Assembly (NCBI GenBank): GCA_017960905.1
Contig: JAGCYH010000041.1
Coordinates: 62,001 to 126,000, forward strand
DNA from: Bacteroidales bacterium
GTDB lineage: Bacteria; Bacteroidota; Bacteroidia; Bacteroidales; Marinilabiliaceae
Reading direction: 5' to 3'
DNA: 64,000 bases
Notes under the pieces: generated by a model
Told to the model about the DNA's origin: nothing
The model's input: only the letters and a program-made list of their open reading frames with translations
Database searches by the model: none
Part shown: positions 7,953-17,827 of the stretch, one piece after another
How the letters are laid out: the number at the start of each line of letters is the position of its first letter
How positions within the stretch are numbered: the first letter of the stretch is position 1
Position numbers and translations under genes: made by a program

Positions 7953-10900
7953 ATGCGAAAATTTTTAGTACTTGTTTTGTTTGCGCTAATGGCGACAGTG
8001 ATTTGCGAAGCGCAGACGAAAAGCGTAAGCGGTACTGTCATAGGCAGCGACGGGCAACCCGTTCCGGGCGCCACTGTGCTTGTGAAAGGCACAACGACAG
8101 GCACTGCAACTGATTTCGACGGAAAATACTCGTTGAAAGTCGAAGAAGGGCAGACGCTCGTGTTCAGTTTCATCGGACTGCAGCAGGTCGAAGTTGTCGT
8201 GGGGGCTGATGCCACCTACGATGTAACCCTTGCAGACGACACCAAATTCATCGAAGAGGTGATTGTCGTTGCCTACGGCACGGCGAAGAAATCGGCGTTT
8301 ACGGGTTCGGCCGTTCAGGTGAAGGCCGATAAGATAGCAGCCCGCTCTATCTCGAACGCCATGCAAGCCCTGACGGGCTCTGTGGCCGGCGTGCAGCTTA
8401 CCAACGAAAGCGGACAGCCGGGCGCCGAACCGCAAATTAAAATTCGCGGTATCGGAACCATGAATGCCAGCACCCGACCGCTCTACGTGGTCGACGGCGT
8501 GCCCTACGAAGGCAGCATCTCGGCTATCAACCCGCAGGATATCGAAAGCATGTCGGTGCTCAAAGACGCCGCGGCGAGCGCCATTTATGGCGCTCGAGGC
8601 GCTAACGGCGTGGTGCTGCTCACCACTAAGAAAGCACAGGGCAAAGATGTGGTTGTCAATGTCGAAGCTCGCTGGGGACGCAACTCGCGCGCCGTGCCCA
8701 ACTACGAAGTGATGACCGACCCCGCCATGTACCTCGAAACACAATACCGCGCTCTCTACAACTCGCGCGTACTCAACGGTTTCTCGGCTGAAGATGCTCA
8801 TAAATATGCCGATGAGAATCTGACAAAATCGCTTGGTTATCAGATATATACCGTTCCATCAGGCGAACGCCTGATAGGAACGAATTTCAAGCTCAATCCG
8901 AACGCCACCCTCGGCTACTACGATGCCGAAAGCGACCACTACTACCTGCCCGACGACTGGTACGAAGAGACCTTCCGCGACAACAATTTGCGACAGGAGT
9001 ACAACCTCTCGGCTTCGGGAACGTCGGAGCGCCTCAACTACTACGTGTCGTTTGGTTATCTCGATGACACGGGCATTGTAGAAGGTTCTGGCTATAAGCG
9101 ATATACGACACGTATGAAAGGCGATTTCCAGGCAAAAGACTGGCTCAAACTTGGTGCCAACATGGCCTACGCCTATACCGACAGCAAAGCCAACCCGGCT
9201 TACGAGGAGTGGGGCGCTGCCGGCAACGCATTCTTCATTGCAAACAACATTGCGCCTGTCTTCCCGATGTACTACCGCGACAAGAACGGCAACATCATTC
9301 GCGACAGCGCCAACAACAAACGCTACGACTTCGGCGCGAAACGCGCCTTCATGTCGGGTTCGAACCCGGCCGGCGAGTCGGTGCTCAACGGACGCGATGC
9401 CGAATTTGACAACCTCGATGGTAAATGGTACGCCAATCTGACGCCAACAGAGGAACTTACGCTCTCGGCTACCTTCGGCGTTGGGGCGCAGAACCAACGC
9501 GGAAACGCGTTCTACAATCCGCTTTACGGTCGCGAAGTGGGCTCGAAAGGCTCTATCGACGTAGAGCACGAGCGCAACTTCTCGTTCAACGAGCAATTTT
9601 TGCTCACTTATAAAAAACGTATAGCCGACTATCACAACATCGACATTCTGGCCGGTTACGAATCGTTCAGTCAGAAACTTCAGCAGCTGAGCGGCTCGGG
9701 CAAAATGATGTACAATCCTAATGTCGGCGAGCTCAACAACAGTGTTGACCCGAACAAGACGACAAGCTCGAGCGTTTTGCGCTACGCCACAAAGGGCTTC
9801 CTCTCGCGCGTGCAATACGACTACGACGGCAAATACTTCCTCAGCGGCAGCTTCCGACGCGACGCGTCGAGCTGCTTCCACCCCGACAACCGCTGGGGCA
9901 ACTTCGGCAGCATTGGCGCCGCTTGGCTCATCGACCGCGAGTCGTTCCTCAGCGGAAACACCACGGTTAACATGCTTAAACTCAAGGCCAGCCTTGGTGT
10001 ACAAGGCAACGATAACCTCGGCCGCGACGATAGCGACTTCCAGTACAAAACGTGGGCTTTCTCGCCGTATCAGGACCTTTACAAACTAACATACAGCGGC
10101 GACAATGAGAACCCGTATTCTGTAACTTTCTGTAAGAAAGGCAATAAAGATATCACTTGGGAAACAAGTTACTCGGCCAACATCGGCGCCGACTTCGAAC
10201 TCTTCGGCAGCCGACTGACGGGTACTGTGGAATACTTCTGGCGCAAAACCACCGATATGCTTTATAATCAGGTTGTTCCGTACACTCTCGGCTACGACTA
10301 CATTCCGATGAACATCGGCGATGTGGTCAACCGCGGTGTGGAGTTCGACATTACCGGTGTGGTGCTCAAGGGCGACCAATATCAGGTTGCGCTCAACGTC
10401 AACGGTACGTCTTACAAAAATGAGATAACCGATCTCCACGAGTCGATTAAGGAGAACGGCTTCACCGACGGCTACACCATTTACCGCATAGGCGGTTCGG
10501 TCTACAACGCCTGCATGCCTAAATCGACTGTCGATCATAACACTGGCGAACTGCTTTATTATATTAAAAATGAAGACGGAACGCTCTCGACAACAACCGA
10601 TTACGACCTTGCAAACTCGACATCGAAATTTGATTTGGGCAGCACGCTGCCCAAAATCTATGGCGGCTTCGGCCTTACGGCCGATGCCTACGGATTCGAC
10701 TTCGTGGCGCAGTTCGCTTATCAGCTCGGTGGCAAGATTTACGACGGCACCTACGAAAGCTTGATGCACGGCGGACACTCAATGAACGCCGGTTACAACT
10801 GGCACAAAGACATTCTGAAAGCTTGGACACCCGAGAACCCCGACTCTGACATTCCACGTCTGTCGGTTTCCGACAACCGCTATCTGAGCGCTTGCGACCG

Positions 10901-11153
10901 TTATCTGACGAAGTCGAATTATCTGAGCTTCAACAACGTAGCACTCGGCTACACCATGCCGGCTGACATCTCGCGCAAGTTCTTCGTTGAGCGGTTGCGA
11001 CTCTTCGTATCGTGCGACAATGTCGCTCTCTGGTCGTGCCGCAAAGGCCTCGACCCACGCCAAGCCGTAGGCGGCGGCGGTTCTACCGAAACCGGCAACT
11101 TCAGTTATTCGGCTATGCGCACCATAACGGGCGGCCTGCAACTCTCATTCTAA
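7953..11153 (+). CDS. SusC/RagA family TonB-dependent outer-membrane transporter
   Basis: 1066 aa. Signal peptide 1-20, carboxypeptidase-regulatory-like domain about 25-95 (GTVIGSDGQPVPGATV), TonB-box region EEVIVVAYG at 101-109, plug domain about 112-225 (IRGIGTMNASTRPLYVVDG, ASAIYGARGANGVVLLTT), then a 22-strand type barrel ending in an aromatic C terminus (GGLQLSF). It imports a ligand held by its SusD partner, using energy from TonB-ExbBD. The SusD gene follows 18 bases downstream and a surface lipoprotein comes third. No glycoside hydrolase, sulfatase, peptidase or sigma/anti-sigma pair is adjacent, so the substrate cannot be inferred. Confidence 0.95.
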   Translation: MRKFLVLVLFALMATVICEAQTKSVSGTVIGSDGQPVPGATVLVKGTTTGTATDFDGKYSLKVEEGQTLVFSFIGLQQVEVVVGADATYDVTLADDTKFIEEVIVVAYGTAKKSAFTGSAVQVKADKIAARSISNAMQALTGSVAGVQLTNESGQPGAEPQIKIRGIGTMNASTRPLYVVDGVPYEGSISAINPQDIESMSVLKDAAASAIYGARGANGVVLLTTKKAQGKDVVVNVEARWGRNSRAVPNYEVMTDPAMYLETQYRALYNSRVLNGFSAEDAHKYADENLTKSLGYQIYTVPSGERLIGTNFKLNPNATLGYYDAESDHYYLPDDWYEETFRDNNLRQEYNLSASGTSERLNYYVSFGYLDDTGIVEGSGYKRYTTRMKGDFQAKDWLKLGANMAYAYTDSKANPAYEEWGAAGNAFFIANNIAPVFPMYYRDKNGNIIRDSANNKRYDFGAKRAFMSGSNPAGESVLNGRDAEFDNLDGKWYANLTPTEELTLSATFGVGAQNQRGNAFYNPLYGREVGSKGSIDVEHERNFSFNEQFLLTYKKRIADYHNIDILAGYESFSQKLQQLSGSGKMMYNPNVGELNNSVDPNKTTSSSVLRYATKGFLSRVQYDYDGKYFLSGSFRRDASSCFHPDNRWGNFGSIGAAWLIDRESFLSGNTTVNMLKLKASLGVQGNDNLGRDDSDFQYKTWAFSPYQDLYKLTYSGDNENPYSVTFCKKGNKDITWETSYSANIGADFELFGSRLTGTVEYFWRKTTDMLYNQVVPYTLGYDYIPMNIGDVVNRGVEFDITGVVLKGDQYQVALNVNGTSYKNEITDLHESIKENGFTDGYTIYRIGGSVYNACMPKSTVDHNTGELLYYIKNEDGTLSTTTDYDLANSTSKFDLGSTLPKIYGGFGLTADAYGFDFVAQFAYQLGGKIYDGTYESLMHGGHSMNAGYNWHKDILKAWTPENPDSDIPRLSVSDNRYLSACDRYLTKSNYLSFNNVALGYTMPADISRKFFVERLRLFVSCDNVALWSCRKGLDPRQAVGGGGSTETGNFSYSAMRTITGGLQLSF

Positions 11154-11171
11154 CTTTTCAACTTGATAAAA

Positions 11172-12851
11172 ATGACGACAATGAAACATATAAAAGTCTT
11201 AGCCTTAATGAGTTGTGCGATGCTCGCCGGCTCATGCACCGATTTGGACCTCGAACCGGAAGGCAATTATCTGACCGAAAATCAGCAGCGCGAGCTCGTC
11301 AGCAGCAACCCATCGCTGTCCGACGGCGAGCTCATCGGCATGTATCGCCGTATGGCGAGCCCGGGAACCGTGCTCGGCCTCAACGCGCTCAACGGTTCGC
11401 TGCCATATCCCGACGATGGCGGTTACCCGCTCATCTGTCTCTTTTTCGACCTCAACGGTCCCGATATGACGATGGTCAATTCGGGCTACAACTGGCTGGC
11501 TTCGTGCTGCGACTGGTCCGACCGTAACAGCCAGTTCCGCAACTCGCAACTGCGCTGGCAGATTTTCTACCAGCAGATTAAAGCCGCAAACGACATTCTC
11601 AAGTCGCTCGACAATATAAAAAGTAACGCCGACAACTTGAAATACAAGGCCATACGTGGTCAGGCGCTTGCGGTAAGGGCGTTCGACTACCTCAACCTCG
11701 TGCCGTATTACCAATTCCGCTACAATGGCAGCGCCGACAAGCTTTGCGTGCCTATTGTTACCGAGAAATCCAATGGCTCGTCGTTTGGCAGAAACACTGT
11801 GGCTGAAGTTTATAATCAGATACTCAACGACTTAACAGAAGCTATCGAGTGCCTCGAAGGTTATTCTCGCCAGCAGAAATCGTATATCGACCAAAGCGTG
11901 GCGTATGGTTTGCGCGCACGCGCAAACCTCTATATGGAGAATTGGGCCGACGCTGCAGCCGATGCTACACGCGCCCTCGAGCTTTGCTCGGGCGAGTGCG
12001 ACGGACAGCCCTACTCTATGGCCGAAGTGTCGCAACCGGCATTCTGCCACCTCGAAGACCACAACTGGATGTGGGGCATAAAAATGACTGGTTCGCAAGT
12101 CGATGGTCAGTTGGCATGCTGGCCCGCGTGGCTGGGTTCGTTCTCGGGCAATGCCTACAGCACTTACACGGGTCTTTATTGCATGATTAACAGCCTTTTA
12201 TATGATAAAATCGACGCCAGCGACGTACGTCGCGGCTGGTGGGTCGATGATCAGCTGCACTCGCCCAACCTCGCTTCGGTAAGCTGGAACGGCGCCAAAG
12301 GCGACGAAGTGGCCAAACTTGCCATTGCTGATGTGAAAGAGCCCTTCCTGCCTTACACTAATGTCAAATTCGCCCAAGCCGACGGCTGTGGCGATGTGAA
12401 AAATGGCGGCGACTGGTGCCTGATGCGCGTCGAAGAGATGATTCTCATTCAGGCCGAGGCTTATGCCAAGGCCGGCGACGAAACCAAAGGACGCCAGATT
12501 CTGACCGACTTCGTTACCGCCTATCGCAACCCAAGTTATTCGCCGGTTTGCGTCACTTTCAGCGATGAGGTGTGGATGCAGCGCCGAATAGAACTTTGGG
12601 GCGAAGGCTTCTCAATGTCCGACATCATGCGACTCGGGAAACCCGTTGTGCGTTTCCACGACGGCGAGGACAATAATGTCGATGAGAACTTCCAGTTCAA
12701 TGTCGCTGCGGCCGATGAATACATGCTGCTACGTATCCCGCAAAACGAACTCAACGCCAACAAAGCCATAACCGACGCCACTCAGAACAATGGCGGTCAA
12801 TCGCCGAAACTTTTGCAGAATGGCGGTCTGCGCGATGGTGTAACTGATTAA
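11172..12851 (+). CDS. SusD/RagB family nutrient-binding surface lipoprotein
   Basis: 559 aa from the ATG at 11172; the in-frame ATG at 11181 is equally possible, and a TTG at 11163 is less likely. Signal peptide with a lipobox at about residue 22 (LAGSC) followed by acidic residues (TDLDLEPEG), the usual form of a surface-exposed Bacteroidetes lipoprotein. The body has TPR-like helices typical of SusD (QIKAANDILKSLD, GQALAVRAFDYLNLVPYY, YGLRARANLYMENW), and near the C terminus RRIELWGEGFSMSDIMRLGK. It caps the SusC barrel and delivers ligand. It is co-transcribed with SusC and the next gene (2-base gap). Confidence 0.94.
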   Translation: MTTMKHIKVLALMSCAMLAGSCTDLDLEPEGNYLTENQQRELVSSNPSLSDGELIGMYRRMASPGTVLGLNALNGSLPYPDDGGYPLICLFFDLNGPDMTMVNSGYNWLASCCDWSDRNSQFRNSQLRWQIFYQQIKAANDILKSLDNIKSNADNLKYKAIRGQALAVRAFDYLNLVPYYQFRYNGSADKLCVPIVTEKSNGSSFGRNTVAEVYNQILNDLTEAIECLEGYSRQQKSYIDQSVAYGLRARANLYMENWADAAADATRALELCSGECDGQPYSMAEVSQPAFCHLEDHNWMWGIKMTGSQVDGQLACWPAWLGSFSGNAYSTYTGLYCMINSLLYDKIDASDVRRGWWVDDQLHSPNLASVSWNGAKGDEVAKLAIADVKEPFLPYTNVKFAQADGCGDVKNGGDWCLMRVEEMILIQAEAYAKAGDETKGRQILTDFVTAYRNPSYSPVCVTFSDEVWMQRRIELWGEGFSMSDIMRLGKPVVRFHDGEDNNVDENFQFNVAAADEYMLLRIPQNELNANKAITDATQNNGGQSPKLLQNGGLRDGVTD

Positions 12852-12853
12852 AA

Positions 12854-13702
12854 ATGAACAAAATGAACAGAAAAATATTCTTCCCGTTATTTGTTGCGGC
12901 ATTCGCCGCAACAGCCTGCGAAGAGGACTTTCCCACTCGCGAGGAATCTCCAGTAGAAAGCCCCTCGTCGATGAAAATTGAGTTCGCAAAATCGGACACG
13001 ACATATACTCTCGGCAACGCCGACAACAGCTTTGTCATCGACTTCCGCCGCTCTTCGGCCAACCTGGCAACTACCGTTCGTTTAAACAGTTTCCTCAGCG
13101 ATGAGGTGTTCGACATACCTTCGGAAGTGAGTTTCGCCAACGGCGAAACTTCTGCACAGATAACTGTCGGCCTGCGCAACGACTTCAAGCTCTTCAACCG
13201 CTACAACTTGTACCTTGTGATGGAGCTCGATGGCGGTCAGTCGAATTTCTACTCTGCCGACGCCACAGCACCGCAGTTTGCAACTACGGTGATGAAGGAA
13301 GATTACGTGCTCTTCGACCATGGCTCGTTCGATAGCCCGATGCTCGGCAGCTGGGATGAGCAGCCTATATTGCGCTCCGAAGCAAACAATTCGTACCGTT
13401 TCCTCGATCTTATTGAACAAGGCTATAGTCTTGATATCCAGTTTAATAAAGGCTCTGATAAATACTTTAAGGTAACTACAGGCGAGGCCTACGGCACTAC
13501 AATGGTTTGGAATACAGGCGTTTCGTATGGCTCGATGGGCAGCCTTAGCACCATCTATTCAGCCGAAGAGTTGCCCGATGGCGACTACTACCACGGCACA
13601 TACGCCGATGGCGTATTCACGTTCGTCTCGTGCGAATACCGCGTAAGCGACATGTCGTTCGGCAAGGGATACACCGAAACTCTCGTGCGCAGTTTTGAGT
13701 AG
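12854..13702 (+). CDS. SusE-position surface lipoprotein, unknown ligand
   Basis: 282 aa. Lipoprotein signal peptide ending at C22, followed at once by EED, the acidic surface-export signal of Bacteroidetes lipoproteins. After it comes a beta-rich region about 40-140 with the pattern of an Ig-like DUF4843-type domain (RSSANLATTVRLNSF, SFANGETSAQITVGL), and a C-terminal domain I do not recognise. Third gene of the SusCD operon, 2 bases after SusD. Proteins in this position usually help bind the ligand at the cell surface. Function by position only. Confidence 0.7.
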   Translation: MNKMNRKIFFPLFVAAFAATACEEDFPTREESPVESPSSMKIEFAKSDTTYTLGNADNSFVIDFRRSSANLATTVRLNSFLSDEVFDIPSEVSFANGETSAQITVGLRNDFKLFNRYNLYLVMELDGGQSNFYSADATAPQFATTVMKEDYVLFDHGSFDSPMLGSWDEQPILRSEANNSYRFLDLIEQGYSLDIQFNKGSDKYFKVTTGEAYGTTMVWNTGVSYGSMGSLSTIYSAEELPDGDYYHGTYADGVFTFVSCEYRVSDMSFGKGYTETLVRSFE

Positions 13703-13710
13703 TTTTTTCT

Positions 13711-14427
13711 TCACGAAGCTGCTACGCCCACTGTTACCACGCCTATTTTGACCATCGGTATGGCGGATAGTGCTTGGTAGCACGATTCTATAGTTGCGCC
13801 GGTTGTCAGCACATCGTCGACTATGAGCAGGCGTGCGCCAGTCCAGCGTTCGCAGTCCTCGCATGCGCTGAAGTTGTTCTCCACGCCTTCCCAGCGCTCG
13901 TATTTATGACGTTTTGTCTGCGTGCCCGAGAAACGGTTTCTGATGAGAATGTCCTCATTTACAGGTATTCCGACCACTTCGCTGATGCCGTCGGCAATGA
14001 GGCGGCTCTGGTTGTAGCCGCGCAGGGCGAGTTTGTAAGGGTGCAGCGGCACAGGCACCAGAAAGTCGTACGCGAGGAACTTGTCGCTGTTGTCCAACAT
14101 CATCTGTCCCAGTACGTTACCGAGCACAACGGCCATTTCGGTATTGCCATGATATTTGAATGAGTGAATGAGGCGTTGCAAAACCTGCTCTTTGCGATAA
14201 TAGAAGCCGGCGAAGCCGCCTTCTATTTTGGCACGTCCCCAGAAACGGCGCTCCACGGGATTGGCGTTGTAGCGCTGGAAACCCGTTGCTGGCAGTTTGC
14301 GCAGACAAGCTGCGCAAATCTGCTTCTCACCTTCGACAAGGCCACAGCCGCAGACAAAACATGGCTGGGGCGACCATATCTCAGTCAACCCCGACAAAAG
14401 TCTGTTTGTCAGACCATTGAGTGCCAT
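13711..14427 (-). CDS. ComF-family phosphoribosyltransferase-like protein
   Basis: 238 aa. The N terminus has paired cysteines of a zinc ribbon (CFVCGCG, then ICAACLRKLP). The C-terminal half is a type I phosphoribosyltransferase fold with the PRPP-binding motif LLIVDDVLTTGAT and the family hallmark VPVPLHPYKLALRGYNQS. ComF proteins are linked to DNA uptake in naturally competent bacteria, but many relatives have no proven role. The gene starts 4 bases after the SpoIIE sensor gene stops, so the two are probably co-transcribed. It converges on the SusCD operon with an 8-base gap and no evident terminator. Confidence 0.88.
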   Translation of the reverse strand: MALNGLTNRLLSGLTEIWSPQPCFVCGCGLVEGEKQICAACLRKLPATGFQRYNANPVERRFWGRAKIEGGFAGFYYRKEQVLQRLIHSFKYHGNTEMAVVLGNVLGQMMLDNSDKFLAYDFLVPVPLHPYKLALRGYNQSRLIADGISEVVGIPVNEDILIRNRFSGTQTKRHKYERWEGVENNFSACEDCERWTGARLLIVDDVLTTGATIESCYQALSAIPMVKIGVVTVGVAAS

Positions 14428-14431
14428 AACG

Positions 14432-17400
14432 CTAAAGTTTAATACCCATAATTATCACGTCGTCGATTTGTTCGCGGCGGCCTTTCCAGCGCTTGAACTC
14501 CTGCTCGAGCATCTTCTGCTGGTTGTACATTGGCTCTTCTATAATCGACTCTATGAAGCGTTTGAGTGCGCCGGCTGTGTATTTGTCGCCTATGTCGCCG
14601 CCAAACTGGTCGGTGAAGCCGTCGGATGTCATATATATGCGGTCGCCTTTGTGGAGCTGTGTCGTCGATTCAATGAAGTCGTTGCCGTTGCGGTGGTCGC
14701 CGATACTGCGGCGCGTGCCTTTCTGCTCTACGAGGCGGCCGTTGATGAAGTAGTAAATCGGACGGCGTGCAGCCGCCGATCTCACTTCGTAGGTGTCCAT
14801 GTCGATTTCTATTATGGCGCAGTCCATACCGTCTTGTGTCTCAACGGTTTGGTTCTTGTTAAGCGTAGATTTCACCTCTTTGTCGAGCTGGTAGAGGAGT
14901 TGCGCTGGCGAGCGCAACTCAGGCGTACGCGTCGAGTCGTTCAGGATGGTTGTTCCTATCATCGACATGAAAGCGCCCGGCACGCCGTGGCCTGTGCAGT
15001 CGCCGCAGCAGATGAGTATCTTGTTGTCGAATTTGTTGAACCAGTAGAAGTCGCCGCTGACTACGTCGCGCGGCATGAAGAGTATGAACGAGCTGTCGAA
15101 GGCGAAGTCTTCGAGACTGCTGCGCGAAGGCAAAATGGCTGTTTGTATGCGTTTTGCATAGTTGATGCTGTCCATGATGTCCTCGTTTTTGCGCTCTATC
15201 TCTATTTTTTGCTTGTTGAGCAAGGCCGTCTGACGGCTCACTTCGTCCTCAAGTTCTTTCTGACGTTGCTTGAGCTTGCGTTCGCGCATCTTAGTGATGA
15301 CGCGGCCCACAACCAAAACTATGCTAACCAGAACGACCCAGAACCAGATTGAGTCCCAGAACGGAGTGTCGATGTGGATGGGTATTTCGAGCGGACGGCG
15401 ACATATCTCGCCGTCCTCGTTGATGGCGCGTATGTGCACTATGTAGTTGCCCACGCCCAATCGGTCGAAGAGTTTCTTAGTTTGGTTGCCGTTATCGATC
15501 CATTCTTCGGCTTTGCCCTCTTCCTGCAGCCAGTATTCGTAGCGCACCGATTCGGGGTTTTTCATGCTGATACCCACATATTCGAATTCGAATTTGTCTT
15601 CATCGTCTTTGCGGTAAGGGTATCCGCGCACTATAGGTTCGTTCTTGTCCCACTTCTTGCCCGAAATCAGTATGTTGGTGAGGTTGATGATGGGCGGCAC
15701 GCTGTTGCGCTTGTCGGAGTGGGCTATGTAGTGTACAAGACCCGACGAAGCGGCGAACCAAAGGTCGCCGTTTTCATCGCAGTTAACGCTTAGGAATTCT
15801 TGTTCAATGCCGTTTTTCGAGTTGAAATGGCGGATAGTACCCGTTGAGAGGTCGATGCTGCTGAGGCCCGGCTGGTGGCACACCCAGAGGCGGTCGTTGC
15901 CGTCGGCGGCGATGCCGTAGCAGTAGTTTTTCTCAAGGCCGTCGGCAGTGGTCAGCGGAATGATACTGTCGTTCTCGGCGCAGATGATGCCGTCGTTGGC
16001 GGTAGCCAACCACATACGCCCCATGCGGTCGATGGTCATTCCGGCAATGTTGATGGGTCTGTCCGAAAGTCGCTGTATCTCAAGTTGTCCGTTCTCGTCG
16101 AATGTGGCTATGCCGCTGTCTTTCGGACCAATCCAAACTTGTCCGTCGGGGTCAACATAAACGAAGTTTATGTTGTTGTGAGGCAGTTTCTCGTTGGTGG
16201 TGTATATCGTAGTCGACTGACTTTTAATATCATATATGATAAAACCGCCTTGTGTGGCAAGGTAGAGTTTGTTTTCGTAAATTATCATGCCGTTCACCTT
16301 GTCGTTGGTTTGCGACACGTGGTCGTACTGCAGGCGGACGAACTTCTGGTCGTCGATGTTTCTGTAGTACACGCCGGCGTTGTCGGTAGCTATGTACTGC
16401 CGGTTGTTGTCGGTGTCGAAGCATATTGCGGTTACGGCTGTGCCTTGCGGCACGCCGCGCTTATAGTCGTAGTATTCGTAGTCGGTAACGCATTGCGAGT
16501 TCATTCGCACTACGCCGTTGTTGAGTCCGAGCCACAGGTCGTTGCCATCGATGGCCGACGAGATGACTTTGTTGCGTTGCAGGCCGATGTCGGCAAGATT
16601 GTACTGTGCGAAGTAGTTGTTGATCCAGGCCACCACGCCGTTGCCGTAAGTGGCGAACCAGAAGATGCCTTCGCGGTCGAGCAGTATGTCGCGCACGTAG
16701 TTGTTGCCCAAGCCGTTCATGTCGCTCAGCGTCAGCACTTCGTTGTATTTGTATGCCGCGTTGGTCGATTTCCACTCTTTCAGGCCGTTGCCCCAAGTGC
16801 CGAGGTACAGGTTGCCACTTTCGTCTTCGAATATAGAGCGTATGTTGTAAGCCACAATGTCGTCTTCGGAACTGCAGTTGTCGTCGCAGCGCTCAATGGG
16901 AATGGGCTTGTTCCCAAGGCTATAGAGGAAAATCTGTCCGTCGTCGTAGCCCACCCAGAAGTTGCGTCCGTCGCGTGCTTCGTTGATGCAGTTAACTGCC
17001 CCGTAGGGCAGTTCCTCTATTTCGGTAGGCTCTTTGAGCGTACCGTCGACGTCGATTTTCACCGAAAGCATGCCGTCGCTCGTTCCGACGAGGAACGACA
17101 GCGAGTTTATTGCTCTGATTGACAAAAAGTTGCGTCTGCCGAGCTTCTCACGGTCGAAGTATGTTGTAACAATTTTGTCGGGCGTTATTTTTATCAGACC
17201 GTTGTTCTGCTCAACCGCCCAGATGTTGCCTTTGTCGTCGACGCACATATCGGTGATGGGCGCATCGGCGTCGGGAATAATGATTTTTGAGAACTTATCG
17301 TTCTCAAAAACGCTGAACGAGCCGTTGCCGTGTCCGCACCAGAGTCGTCCGTCGGTGTCGATAATCAGTTTGCTTATGTAAACGTCTGCTAATGAGTCGC

Positions 17401-17614
17401 GTAGGGTGAAGTTTGAGAATCGGCGGCCATCGTAGCGCGAGAGGCCTTCGCCAGTGGCAACCCAAATGTAACCATTCGGGTCCTGTATGACGCTATAAAC
17501 GTAGTTTTGGGGTAATCCGGAGGAGCTGTTGAATATCTTTAGGTTGAAATTTTGAGCTTTCACGCTCAAAATGTTCAGCATCACGATTGCTAATGTCAGT
17601 ATTAAACTTCTCAT
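14432..17614 (-). CDS. Beta-propeller sensor with SpoIIE-type PP2C phosphatase output
   Basis: 1060 aa from the ATG at 17614; a TTG two codons earlier is less likely. Signal peptide 1-21, then about 14 propeller blades of the two-component-regulator type (GLPQNYVYSVIQDPNGYIW, GLGNNYVRDILLDREGIFW), a Y_Y_Y-like Ig domain about 660-760, one membrane helix (SIWFWVVLVSIVLVVG), a coiled coil, and a cytoplasmic SpoIIE/PP2C domain with metal-binding GDCTGHGVPGAFMS and DGFTDQFGG. The layout is that of Bacteroidetes hybrid sensors, but the output is serine/threonine phosphatase instead of kinase. It would respond to a periplasmic signal and dephosphorylate a partner such as an anti-sigma-factor antagonist. 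No partner is visible nearby. Confidence 0.9.
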   Translation of the reverse strand: MRSLILTLAIVMLNILSVKAQNFNLKIFNSSSGLPQNYVYSVIQDPNGYIWVATGEGLSRYDGRRFSNFTLRDSLADVYISKLIIDTDGRLWCGHGNGSFSVFENDKFSKIIIPDADAPITDMCVDDKGNIWAVEQNNGLIKITPDKIVTTYFDREKLGRRNFLSIRAINSLSFLVGTSDGMLSVKIDVDGTLKEPTEIEELPYGAVNCINEARDGRNFWVGYDDGQIFLYSLGNKPIPIERCDDNCSSEDDIVAYNIRSIFEDESGNLYLGTWGNGLKEWKSTNAAYKYNEVLTLSDMNGLGNNYVRDILLDREGIFWFATYGNGVVAWINNYFAQYNLADIGLQRNKVISSAIDGNDLWLGLNNGVVRMNSQCVTDYEYYDYKRGVPQGTAVTAICFDTDNNRQYIATDNAGVYYRNIDDQKFVRLQYDHVSQTNDKVNGMIIYENKLYLATQGGFIIYDIKSQSTTIYTTNEKLPHNNINFVYVDPDGQVWIGPKDSGIATFDENGQLEIQRLSDRPINIAGMTIDRMGRMWLATANDGIICAENDSIIPLTTADGLEKNYCYGIAADGNDRLWVCHQPGLSSIDLSTGTIRHFNSKNGIEQEFLSVNCDENGDLWFAASSGLVHYIAHSDKRNSVPPIINLTNILISGKKWDKNEPIVRGYPYRKDDEDKFEFEYVGISMKNPESVRYEYWLQEEGKAEEWIDNGNQTKKLFDRLGVGNYIVHIRAINEDGEICRRPLEIPIHIDTPFWDSIWFWVVLVSIVLVVGRVITKMRERKLKQRQKELEDEVSRQTALLNKQKIEIERKNEDIMDSINYAKRIQTAILPSRSSLEDFAFDSSFILFMPRDVVSGDFYWFNKFDNKILICCGDCTGHGVPGAFMSMIGTTILNDSTRTPELRSPAQLLYQLDKEVKSTLNKNQTVETQDGMDCAIIEIDMDTYEVRSAAARRPIYYFINGRLVEQKGTRRSIGDHRNGNDFIESTTQLHKGDRIYMTSDGFTDQFGGDIGDKYTAGALKRFIESIIEEPMYNQQKMLEQEFKRWKGRREQIDDVIIMGIKL

Positions 17615-17801
17615 ATACAATGTTTTATGTATCTGAAATACAGTATGTAATTTAAGTCTGTTTTTGTTTAGTCAATAGAGCGCAATTTACACATTTTTAT
17701 TATTTTAGAGTTAATTTAATAATATTTTTTTTCAATAAATTGTTCAAAAGCATTTTTTGATGCCGATAGGTTTTGGTTAAACATTTGTATATGAAACAAT
17801 T

Positions 17802-17825
17802 AAGCAACACGCTTGCGTGTTGCTT
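17802..17825 (-). terminator. Intrinsic terminator after the SAP-like gene
   Basis: 10-bp perfect stem AAGCAACACG / CGTGTTGCTT with a 4-base loop, placed 2 bases after the stop of the minus-strand gene at 17828. On the plus strand it is followed by a T-run, so it may also act in that direction. Confidence 0.7.
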
Positions 17826-17827
17826 TT

